Source: Gammaproteobacteria bacterium (GTDB lineage: Bacteria > Pseudomonadota > Gammaproteobacteria > Pseudomonadales > Pseudomonadaceae). From it: a stretch of DNA of 54,876 nucleotides. The number at the start of each line of letters is the position of its first letter. Position 1 is the first letter of the stretch. Shown one piece after another: positions 47,360 to 54,876 of this stretch. The stretch lies in NCBI GenBank assembly GCA_903970465.1, contig CAJCIO010000022.1, forward strand, positions 1 to 54,876, in the 5' to 3' direction. The notes beneath the pieces were generated by a model. The model saw nothing but the letters and a program-made list of their open reading frames with translations. It did no database searches and was not told the DNA's origin. The position numbers were made by a program, and so were the translations under genes.

Positions 47360-47399
47360 GGCGGCAGCAAGTGCGACCTTGGCACTTGTCACCGCCGCC
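47360..47399 (+). other. Nested hairpin between the small gene and the large toxin-like gene
   Basis: GGCGGC (47360-47365) pairs with GCCGCC (47394-47399) and AAGTGC (47369-47374) with GCACTT (47382-47387). It may end the upstream transcript or form part of the leader of the large gene 90 bases on. There is no T-run. Confidence 0.4.
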
Positions 47400-47487
47400 T
47401 GACCCGCCCGACTGGATAATTACCGCAGCTCACGCGCTACGCTCTGCTCTGATCCGCCCTCCTGTCATCATCCCGGAGGGTCGATTC

Positions 47488-50400
47488 ATGTCGTTAACAA
47501 CCGATTCCAATAGTTTCTATGGCCGCGTGCAACACGAGCTACGCGAGCAACCCACCCTGCGTGACGTGGTCAAGGCACTGCTGAGCCAGCAACTGCATGC
47601 CGCCTTTCCCAAGCTGACCATCGACGCCAGCAGGGTCAAGGTCGCCCTGCGCCGCGCCGAAAACGACTGGCGTACCGAAGGCCTGCTGGAGCTGGCGCTG
47701 CAACGCCTGAGCACGGGCGCACTGCCCGACTTCAACGGCATTGGCCAGTCCGACTGCTTTCTGACCTACCACCTGCCCACGCGCCTCGAATACGCTGGCG
47801 AGCCGTTGGACATGGGCACGATCCATGCGCTGTTGCAGGTACTGCCAAGCCAAGTCCCGGACGCTGTGCAACAGGCAATTCTGGATTTCTGGCAAGCGCC
47901 TGCCACTATCGGTGGCAGCCGTGTGGAGTGGCTGGCGACGCTGCTGCGAGAAACCGCCTGGGCTGCCTGCCAACATCAGGCTCCAGGCGCCGACCTGCTG
48001 CGCGGCATCGTGCTCGCACCGCTCGCCCGCCAACGCGCTGGCATCAAGGTCTACACCCTGCAAACCACATGGAGCGACCGCCTCCAGTCGCGTGAGCGCC
48101 TGGCCGATGTGCTGTTGCTCAGCAACGGTAAACAATGGCTGCTCTTTGAAGCCGGCGGCGCAGTCACGGCATTTCAGAGCCAACAGCTGTTCGATCTGAC
48201 GTGGGCCGCTCGCATGCAACGGATACAACCGCGCAGCGTAGTGAAAACCGAGCGCATCGAGGTGAATGAAGATCCCTTCCTGGCTCAGGCTCAGATCATC
48301 CTCGATTCCCAGCTCCAGGCCTTGGCCGACCTACTGGGAAGTCACACCGCCGACAGCGCGCACCTCGAAGCCACGGCTGCCGCGATCACCGACCTGGCGA
48401 GCCGTTTCCAGGCCACCACCGCCTTGCCCCACGCCACCCTCGCCCCCTTGCAGGCAGCTCTGCCAAGCTGGCTCGAACAGGCTGACGCCGAGGACAAGGC
48501 CCGCTATCGACGCCATCTTCTGGCGCTGGCCAGCGTTCAACAGCGCGCCGCCGGGAAGGGCTTCGCCGATGGCGTCCCCAGCCTCGAAGCATTTGCCGTC
48601 GAGCGGCTTCGCCAAGGCATGTGGGAGGATTTTCCGGCCGACCTGCGCTATGACCCAAACGACTTGATCATGACCTTCAACGTCGCCAGTGGCTCACCCG
48701 GTGGCTGGGGCCTGGTCGAGCGTCAAACCATGACCCTCCCGCAATGGGCCATCGCCAACCTCGCAGGAACCCCCAAAGGCACGATGACCTTCAGGCATGC
48801 AGATAATTTTTTCCTGTCGCCGCGCCTCACTGCCGAATACTTTCGCAACTTGATCAGCCGTGTCGACATCGGCCAGCACTATCCCGAAGCCGTGAAGAAG
48901 ATCCTCAGCGACGATGCCGTCGAAGTGACTCGACGTCAGGCGCTTTACTTCGATCAGTTGCAGGTGCAACTCCCCATGCAGGCGCTGCAACTGAAGATAC
49001 AGGGCCAGGAAGGCTTTACCGATCAAGGCTATGAATTGGTCAAACAGGTGATGGGGACAAACGACACCGCAGATGCTGTGGTGCGTCCCTTGGCCTTTTG
49101 TACGTCAGCCGATGCCACAGCCGATCCGGTCACTAACGCTTTCGTGTTCAGCGCTGCCAGCCTGACCGGCCCGATCGTGGTGTACCTGCCCATGAGCAAG
49201 CGTTCGCTGCATCAATTTGCCGACAGCACGGCGTTCATCAAGGCGTTGGCTACCGATACCCAGCTGGAGCAAAGCCTGTTGCTTTGGATGTCCGAAGAAG
49301 CCCGGCGCCTCTACGGCCACGGTGGCTTCGCCGCGCCGCACCTGGGGGTTACGGTCGATGATCCCTTCGCGCTATGGCTGAGCGACCCCGCGCGCCTGGA
49401 CTCGCACACCCTCGACAATCTGCCGTCACAGCTTTACCAGGCGCATTGCGCAGCGATGGTGGAGCTGGCGGATCGCCGCTCGATTTCCAATGCCGAAAGC
49501 CGCTGGACGATCATCAAAGAAGGTGGCTGGCTCCTGTTCAACACCGTGCAGATGGCCGCGCAGACGCTGATGGGGGCCGGCATGCTGATACTCTCGCCGC
49601 TGGTGGTGGCGGGTTGGCTGGTACAGGTGGTGGCAACGCTGGATGACGATTTCGCCGCTTTGAAACGCGCGGACCCACAACAAAAAATACCGGCGATCAT
49701 CGACCTCATCCTCAATCTGGGTAGCCTCGGGCTGTACGGCTTCCACCTGATCAAGGGCGTGCCAATCGTTGCCGCACCCGCAGCCGCCGAAGCCCCCGCA
49801 GCAGCGGCCACCCAGTTGCTTCAACAACCGCTGCCTGCCTTGGCGCAGGGTTCGAGCGACCCCGGTCGGGCGCTGTCCCTGATCCATGCCCCTAGCCAGA
49901 TCGAGCCGCAGGCCTCGCTGTACACACAGCTGCAGCGGCTCAAGGCAATACGACCCGCGACCCTGCCTGTGCCCATCGCCGAAGGCCCTGAAGGTGGGCT
50001 GTATGCCATCGAAGGCAAGCACTTCGCGCAGGTTGGCAGGCTGTTTTTTGAAGTCAGCGTCGAGGGCGACAACGTATGCATCGTCGACCCGCAACGCACC
50101 GACAATCACGGGCCTTGGCTCAAGAGCGACAAGGGCACGTGGACGCTCGACCTGAAACTGCGTCTGCGCGGTGGCGCCCCCACCCCGTATAAAACTCCGC
50201 AAGTACTGCGTCGCGAGGCCCTGAACACCTTGAAGACTCGGCAGTTGAAAGTCATGGCGGCCAACAATCACAGTGCCGAACGCTACGGCGACTACCAGGA
50301 CCGGCACGCCGAACTGACCGCAGCCATCGACACGGCGGACACGGCGCTTGAAGCCCTGGAGGCCTTCGACGCCGTCCATCCAAACGAAGCGCCCACGCTG

Positions 50401-52074
50401 CGCCGCTCGCAGCTGTTCATTGCGCATCGCACTGCCATGGCCGATGCCCGATCGACCGCCCTCTCGTCTTCGCCACAACGTAACGCCTGTGTCGCGGCAT
50501 TGCTCAGCGTGGTGGACACGCTCGATGGCATGGAAGCGACCATCAACGAAGCCTTCGCCTTGGGTGCGCTGGACAAGCCCACGCGCGACCTGCAATTGAC
50601 CCGCTATTGGCGCGACTACCGCACGGTCACGCAGAACTTGCACAGTTTCTATTTCGCCCAATACCGAATCCTGACCTACAACGCGCTATGGATCACCGAG
50701 CGCGTCGGCATACCTGCCAACGCATCGCCGTCCATGACCAAGGTCCTGGTGCAGCTGTTCACCGATGCCGAGTACAAATTGGATCGCGCATTTTATTTCG
50801 CCAACAGCCATGAAAATGCCCTGCACGCCGCCAAGCGGGCGAATCTTGATCAGACGCTGCTTGACGAGGTCACAGCGGCAGGCGCGACGATGCTCGCTGA
50901 GACGTACAGCAGTCGCAAGGTGATGTTCGATTGGCTGGTAGCACTGGACTGGCTAGGCCGCGAAGCGAGCTTTGTCGAGTCCGAGCGGCGCCCATTCGTG
51001 AAAGAGCAATGGGAGAACCTGCACCTGCGCGCAGCGAACGTATCGGACCTGGCCGTGGTCGAAAATCCGAGCGACCTGACGCTGGTCGAACAATGGGGGG
51101 TGATGGACAGCGCCTCTCAGGTGTACGCGAACACCGAAGCCTTGGCCATGTACTACATCGAAGAATCGCCAGCGCAATGGTCGACTTATTACTGGAAGCT
51201 GCTCACGATTGCGCAACGGCTGCGGGTTGACGTCGAAGCGCGCCTGATGGGTTCGATATCACGTCGCGACACACAACCGCATCGGGCGCCGGGGACCGAG
51301 CCGGTCTTGCACACCATCGCTACCGACCGTTACCTGTTCGTTGGCAGCCAGGCAGCCGACGGCAGAGTGTTGGTGGGCGTGGATTGGTACTCACTGGTGA
51401 CCGAAAGCGGCCCTTGGTATCGAGTGCCGGACGCCCGCCCCGTCATCGATTCGCTCTCTACTGGCGAGTGCCGCGATCTGGCCGATCGCATGCTCGCCGA
51501 GGGCAACGCCCTGCTGCCGCGCCTGCGCGAGGCGCTGCCGTTCTACAATAGCCCGGCCAAGATCGACTTTGCCGAGGCCGATCTGCTCGCGCGCTTGCGC
51601 AGCCTGAAGCAGTACTACGCTGCGCGGGAAGACCGCCTGCCGATCGACGACACCAGACTCACCGATCTGACACAGGCCATCAACACCCTACAGACCGGTT
51701 GCCTGGAGCTGCGATTGCAGGTGATGCCGCGCGCCGAACGGAGGATCAACCATCTGCATTTCATGCACCTGCACCAGCGCGTGCAGTTCCGTCAGACCGT
51801 CACGCGCGAGGCCTTCGCCCATGAACCTGACGTCTTCTTCGACCACTATGAGGCCCGCGTCGGTGGCGCCAACGGTCGCACCTGGTACGTAACGTTCGAA
51901 TACCCGGCAGCCAGCACGCCTGTCAATGAATTCACCATAGGGTTCATCAATACCCAGATCAAACCGCTAGGTAGCGCCAAGATGCAGATGGCAGCACTTG
52001 AAGGTGCCGAAGCGCTGGCGATCTATCGAGCACGCTTTACCCCGGCGGATACGGCGGGGTGGTTCCCGTTCTAA
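47488..52074 (+). CDS. Very large dermonecrotic-toxin-like protein (DUF6543 type)
   Basis: This 1528-residue protein resembles the large pseudomonad proteins annotated as dermonecrotic toxin N-terminal domain (DUF6543), seen in segments such as YFRNLISRVDIGQHYPEAVKK and RRQALYFDQL. Two hydrophobic blocks lie in mid-protein at about 678-715 and 735-768, separated by a short charged loop, which may insert in a membrane during delivery. An Ala-rich linker (PAAAEAPAAAATQLL) follows. The C-terminal half is helical with no enzyme motif that I can name. There is no Sec signal. CGGAGGG lies 8 bases upstream of the ATG. No immunity or chaperone gene is adjacent. Confidence 0.75.
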   Translation: MSLTTDSNSFYGRVQHELREQPTLRDVVKALLSQQLHAAFPKLTIDASRVKVALRRAENDWRTEGLLELALQRLSTGALPDFNGIGQSDCFLTYHLPTRLEYAGEPLDMGTIHALLQVLPSQVPDAVQQAILDFWQAPATIGGSRVEWLATLLRETAWAACQHQAPGADLLRGIVLAPLARQRAGIKVYTLQTTWSDRLQSRERLADVLLLSNGKQWLLFEAGGAVTAFQSQQLFDLTWAARMQRIQPRSVVKTERIEVNEDPFLAQAQIILDSQLQALADLLGSHTADSAHLEATAAAITDLASRFQATTALPHATLAPLQAALPSWLEQADAEDKARYRRHLLALASVQQRAAGKGFADGVPSLEAFAVERLRQGMWEDFPADLRYDPNDLIMTFNVASGSPGGWGLVERQTMTLPQWAIANLAGTPKGTMTFRHADNFFLSPRLTAEYFRNLISRVDIGQHYPEAVKKILSDDAVEVTRRQALYFDQLQVQLPMQALQLKIQGQEGFTDQGYELVKQVMGTNDTADAVVRPLAFCTSADATADPVTNAFVFSAASLTGPIVVYLPMSKRSLHQFADSTAFIKALATDTQLEQSLLLWMSEEARRLYGHGGFAAPHLGVTVDDPFALWLSDPARLDSHTLDNLPSQLYQAHCAAMVELADRRSISNAESRWTIIKEGGWLLFNTVQMAAQTLMGAGMLILSPLVVAGWLVQVVATLDDDFAALKRADPQQKIPAIIDLILNLGSLGLYGFHLIKGVPIVAAPAAAEAPAAAATQLLQQPLPALAQGSSDPGRALSLIHAPSQIEPQASLYTQLQRLKAIRPATLPVPIAEGPEGGLYAIEGKHFAQVGRLFFEVSVEGDNVCIVDPQRTDNHGPWLKSDKGTWTLDLKLRLRGGAPTPYKTPQVLRREALNTLKTRQLKVMAANNHSAERYGDYQDRHAELTAAIDTADTALEALEAFDAVHPNEAPTLRRSQLFIAHRTAMADARSTALSSSPQRNACVAALLSVVDTLDGMEATINEAFALGALDKPTRDLQLTRYWRDYRTVTQNLHSFYFAQYRILTYNALWITERVGIPANASPSMTKVLVQLFTDAEYKLDRAFYFANSHENALHAAKRANLDQTLLDEVTAAGATMLAETYSSRKVMFDWLVALDWLGREASFVESERRPFVKEQWENLHLRAANVSDLAVVENPSDLTLVEQWGVMDSASQVYANTEALAMYYIEESPAQWSTYYWKLLTIAQRLRVDVEARLMGSISRRDTQPHRAPGTEPVLHTIATDRYLFVGSQAADGRVLVGVDWYSLVTESGPWYRVPDARPVIDSLSTGECRDLADRMLAEGNALLPRLREALPFYNSPAKIDFAEADLLARLRSLKQYYAAREDRLPIDDTRLTDLTQAINTLQTGCLELRLQVMPRAERRINHLHFMHLHQRVQFRQTVTREAFAHEPDVFFDHYEARVGGANGRTWYVTFEYPAASTPVNEFTIGFINTQIKPLGSAKMQMAALEGAEALAIYRARFTPADTAGWFPF

Positions 52075-52084
52075 GCGCTGAAGC

Positions 52085-52117
52085 GGCGTGTCGGCCTCGC
52101 AAGAGAGCTGACACGCC
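52085..52117. terminator. Possible bidirectional terminator after the toxin-like gene
   Basis: GGCGTGTC and GACACGCC form an 8-bp stem with a 17-base loop between convergent genes. No T-tract follows on either side. Confidence 0.45.
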
Positions 52118-52122
52118 ATTGA

Positions 52123-53625
52123 TCAGCCCTTCTTGTCCTTCTTGTCCTTCTTGATCGCCGCCTCGATTGCATCGTTGATCGTGCGCAGCACCTTGACCCG
52201 TGCCGAGCGTTTATCGTTGGCGGCCACCAGCGTCCACGGGGCGATCTCGGTGCTGGTGCGATCGACCATGTCGCCCACCGCATCCCGATACAGCCCCCAC
52301 TTTTCGCGGTTGCGCCAGTCGTCTTCGGTAATCTTGTAGCGTTTGAACGGGATCTTCTCCCGCGCCTTGAAGCGCTCCAGTTGGGTCTTCTCGTCGATGG
52401 CCAACCAGAACTTGACGACGATGATGCCGGCCTCGCTCAACTGCTCTTCGAAGTCGTTGATCTCGCTGTAGGCGCGCATCCAGTCGGTTTCCGAACAGAA
52501 GCCCTCGACCCGCTCCACCAACACGCGACCGTACCAAGACCGATCGAACACGGTGAATTTGCCCCGCGCCGGAATCTGCCGCCAGAACCGCCACAAATAC
52601 GGCTGGGCCAATTCATCCTGAGTCGGCGCGGCCACCGGCACGATGGCGTATTGGCGTGGGTCCAGCGCGGCTGCCACGCGGCGAATCGCCCCGCCCTTGC
52701 CTGCCGCATCGTTGCCTTCGAAGACCGCCACCAGCGCGTGGCGCTTCATGCGTTTATGGCGCAGCAAGGTGGCCAGGCGGGCCTGTTCCTCGATCAATTG
52801 CTGGTGATAGTCGTCCTTCTCCAGCCACTGGCTGAGATCGAGGCTGCCGAGCAGACTGCGGCCATCGATGCTCTCGCCCAGCGGCGCCATGGTCTGGCGC
52901 AGCGGCTCGATCGGCGCCTTGAGCGCTGCCTGCAGCCCTTCGAGCAGGATATTGCCCACCACCAGGCTGCGGTAATTCGGGTCCACACCCTCGATCACGT
53001 GCCAGGGCGCATAGTCGCGGCTGGTACGGCGCAACACGCGCTCGCCAAAGCGCACGAAGCGGTCGTAGGTGTCGGTCTGCTGCCAGTCCAGCGGGCTCAG
53101 GCGCCAACTGTGCAGAGGGTCGTCCTGCAGGGCCTTGAGCCGCGCTTTCATCTGCTTCTTGGACAGGTGAAACCAGAACTTGAAGATCAGCGCGCCCTCG
53201 TCGACCAGCATCTGCTCCAAGCGTTCGGCATCACCGATGGCCTGGTCGAGCACGGCGTCGTTGAAGTCGCCATGCACCCGCCCCTGGATCATCTGGCTGT
53301 ACCAGTTGCCGAAAAACACGCCCATGCGGCCCTTGGCCGGCAACTGCCGCCAATAGCGCCAGGCGGGCGGGCGAGCCAACTCCTCGTCGGTCTGTTTGTC
53401 GAAGGTGCGTACCTCGATCAGCCGCGGGTCCATCCACTCGTTGAGCAGCTTGACCGTCTCGCCCTTGCCGGCGCCTTCGATGCCGTTGATCAGGATGATC
53501 ACCGGGAAGCGCGACTGCTGCTTGAGCTCGTACTGGGCGTCGAGCAACGCCTCGCGCAGAGCAGGCAGCTGTTTTTCATAGGTATCGTCGTCGATGGCGT
53601 GGCCGATCTCGGCGGATTCGAACAT
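52123..53625 (-). CDS. pap: Polyphosphate:AMP phosphotransferase
   Basis: The 500-residue protein has two fused PPK2 domains. The first has a degenerate-looking but intact P-loop (GIEGAGKGETVKLL) and GNWYSQ; the second has FEGNDAAGKGGAIRR and the FDRSWYGRVLVER lid motif. This two-domain form makes ADP from AMP and polyphosphate. The lysine-rich tail (KKDKKDKKG) is a short repeat. The start is the ATG at 53625, preceded by an AGGAGCAGGG. It is divergent from mnmC. Confidence 0.92.
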   Translation of the reverse strand: MFESAEIGHAIDDDTYEKQLPALREALLDAQYELKQQSRFPVIILINGIEGAGKGETVKLLNEWMDPRLIEVRTFDKQTDEELARPPAWRYWRQLPAKGRMGVFFGNWYSQMIQGRVHGDFNDAVLDQAIGDAERLEQMLVDEGALIFKFWFHLSKKQMKARLKALQDDPLHSWRLSPLDWQQTDTYDRFVRFGERVLRRTSRDYAPWHVIEGVDPNYRSLVVGNILLEGLQAALKAPIEPLRQTMAPLGESIDGRSLLGSLDLSQWLEKDDYHQQLIEEQARLATLLRHKRMKRHALVAVFEGNDAAGKGGAIRRVAAALDPRQYAIVPVAAPTQDELAQPYLWRFWRQIPARGKFTVFDRSWYGRVLVERVEGFCSETDWMRAYSEINDFEEQLSEAGIIVVKFWLAIDEKTQLERFKAREKIPFKRYKITEDDWRNREKWGLYRDAVGDMVDRTSTEIAPWTLVAANDKRSARVKVLRTINDAIEAAIKKDKKDKKG

Positions 53626-53740
53626 TCCCTGCTCCTGTGGTTTGAATAGACAACACTCGCGGGCATCTGGACCCCGGTATCTGGCAAAATGTTGCGCCCG
53701 GTGTGCTTCGCGCCGCAAGTCTTCATGGAACCCTGCCGTC

Positions 53741-54876
53741 ATGCCAGCCGATCGGCCCCCTGTGCCCTCCTCGCCTCACGCCGCTGTTACCCACGCCGAT
53801 CTGGACTGGGACGATGAAGGCCGCCCGCGCTCACGGGCCTTCGACGACGTGTACTTTTCCCTCGCCTCGGGCCTGGATGAAACGCGCCACGTCTTTATCG
53901 AACAGAACCGCCTGGGCGAACGATTCCGTCAACTGGCCCCCGGCGAGCGGCTGGTGATCGGCGAAACCGGCTTCGGCACCGGACTGAATTTCCTGTGCGC
54001 CTGGCAGCTGTTCGAGCAATGCGCCGCGAGCACCGCCAGACTACATTTCGTCAGTGTCGAGAAATATCCCCTGACCGCCGCCGATCTGCAACGCGCGCTG
54101 GCGTTGTGGCCGCAACTGACGGCGCAGGCGCAACCGCTGCTGCAACAGTACGTGGCTATCCATCCGGGCTTCCAGCGCCTGGTCTTCGACGCCGGCCGGG
54201 TAACCCTGACACTGCTGATCGGCGATGCCATAGAACAACTGACCTTGCTGGACGCCGCCGTGGATGCCTGGTTTCTTGATGGCTTCGCGCCGGCGCGCAA
54301 TCCCGAAATGTGGACCCCAGAACTGTTCGCGCAACTGGCCAGGCTGTCGGCACCGGAGGCGACTCTGGGGACTTTCACCAGCACCGGTTGGGTGCGGCGC
54401 AGCCTCAAGGCAGCGGGTTTCAAGATGAAGCGGGTGCCCGGTATCGGGCATAAATGGGAGGTGTTGCGGGGGATTTTTGTGGGGGCTGAAGCGCTCGCCA
54501 CTGCGTCTGAACCTGACTCTGTGGCGAGGGTGCTTGCTCCCGATACGCTGAGCCCGACACCTGGCGAACCGCAGGCCAGCCCTGTCGGGAGCAAGCCCCC
54601 AAACCACAGGGTTGCGGCTGAGCACAGTGTTGCACACCCGGACCCGGTAAAGCCCTGGTACGCCCGGCCGCCGAGCCCCACCAGCAAGCACGCCGTGGTC
54701 ATCGGCGCCGGCCTCGCGGGTTGCGCCACCGCCGCCAGCCTCGCCAACCGGGGCTGGCAGGTCACCTTGCTGGAGCGCCATGCCGGGGTCGCCGAGGAAG
54801 CCTCGGGCAATCCCCAGGGGGTCCTTTACCTGAAGCTGTCTGCCCACGGCACCGCCCTGTCGCAACTGATTGTCGC
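53741..54876 (+). CDS. mnmC: Bifunctional tRNA mnm5s2U biosynthesis enzyme, 3' end cut by the window
   Basis: The first 378 residues are visible. The N-terminal methyltransferase domain has GETGFGTGLNFLCAW and DAWFLDGFAPARNPEMW. The FAD-dependent oxidase domain starts AVVIGAGLAGCATAASLA and continues past the edge. The two domains finish the mnm5 group on the wobble uridine of tRNA. The linker between them is about 65 residues, longer than the 20-odd I expect, because a REP pair at 54518-54610 is translated in frame. The ATG at 53741 has no strong ribosome-binding site. Confidence 0.93.
   Translation, partial: MPADRPPVPSSPHAAVTHADLDWDDEGRPRSRAFDDVYFSLASGLDETRHVFIEQNRLGERFRQLAPGERLVIGETGFGTGLNFLCAWQLFEQCAASTARLHFVSVEKYPLTAADLQRALALWPQLTAQAQPLLQQYVAIHPGFQRLVFDAGRVTLTLLIGDAIEQLTLLDAAVDAWFLDGFAPARNPEMWTPELFAQLARLSAPEATLGTFTSTGWVRRSLKAAGFKMKRVPGIGHKWEVLRGIFVGAEALATASEPDSVARVLAPDTLSPTPGEPQASPVGSKPPNHRVAAEHSVAHPDPVKPWYARPPSPTSKHAVVIGAGLAGCATAASLANRGWQVTLLERHAGVAEEASGNPQGVLYLKLSAHGTALSQLIV
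54518..54610. repeat. REP pair inside the mnmC coding sequence
   Basis: TCTGTGGCGAGGGTGCTTGC and CGGGAGCAAGCCCCC with AAACCACAGG form inverted REP units 40 bases apart. They lie in frame in mnmC and encode part of the linker between its two enzyme domains without creating a stop. Confidence 0.85.

Noticed and set aside
1..54876. CRISPR array, tRNA, rRNA, transposase or prophage genes
   Set aside because: Looked for regular spaced repeats, cloverleaf-like sequences and transposase or integrase motifs across the window; none was seen.

Overview
The window is a stretch of Pseudomonas chromosome, most like the P. fluorescens/P. putida lineages. The evidence is the housekeeping order ihfB, rpsA, cmk, tyrA, hisC, pheA, serC, gyrA. 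Further support comes from the bordering genes mupP, ubiG, mtaD, mtnA and yciK, the moderately high GC content, and many copies of the REP sequence typical of this group (core like GTGGGAGCAAGGCTTGCCCG). No rRNA, tRNA, CRISPR array or intact insertion sequence was seen.

Region 1 (1-17.7 kb) is a lipopolysaccharide O-antigen locus at the site where pseudomonads usually carry one, between ihfB and wbpM. It holds the tail of a thiamine-pyrophosphate enzyme, wbpM, two related family-2 glycosyltransferases, a WbpV-type epimerase, WbpL (initiating sugar-phosphate transferase) and a membrane O-acyltransferase. A minus-strand operon follows: rmlB-rmlD-rmlA-rmlC-wzm-wzt-rhamnosyltransferase-methyltransferase. 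Together they predict a rhamnose-containing O-chain started on undecaprenyl phosphate by WbpL, extended in the cytoplasm, exported by Wzm/Wzt and decorated by methyl and acyl groups. The 6.7-12.9 kb part is visibly AT-rich, which fits acquisition by transfer. A CpsG/ManB-type phosphomannomutase closes the locus.

Region 2 (17.9-31 kb) is core housekeeping on the minus strand: lapA, ihfB, a small insert (phosphatase, cold-shock protein, lipoprotein), rpsA, cmk, tyrA, hisC, pheA, serC and gyrA. The aroA (EPSP synthase) half that is normally fused to tyrA in pseudomonads is absent. The reading frame stops and a REP pair follows directly.

Region 3 (31-36 kb) holds mupP, ubiG and mtaD on the minus strand and mtnA and yciK on the plus strand. 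Relative to the P. aeruginosa order I remember, the block mupP-ubiG-mtaD-mtnA is inverted, with REP elements at both ends. The predicted MtnA has glycine where the family has its catalytic cysteine.

Region 4 (36-54.9 kb) holds a TenA/heme-oxygenase-like protein, a GGDEF-EAL protein, an ABC exporter, a DsbA-like protein, trhO, a BolA protein, a DUF2059 protein, fumC, a DMT transporter and a small conserved protein. It ends with a 1528-residue dermonecrotic-toxin-like protein, a polyphosphate:AMP phosphotransferase and the start of mnmC. REP sequence lies inside the mnmC coding region and possibly at the 5' end of the ABC exporter gene.
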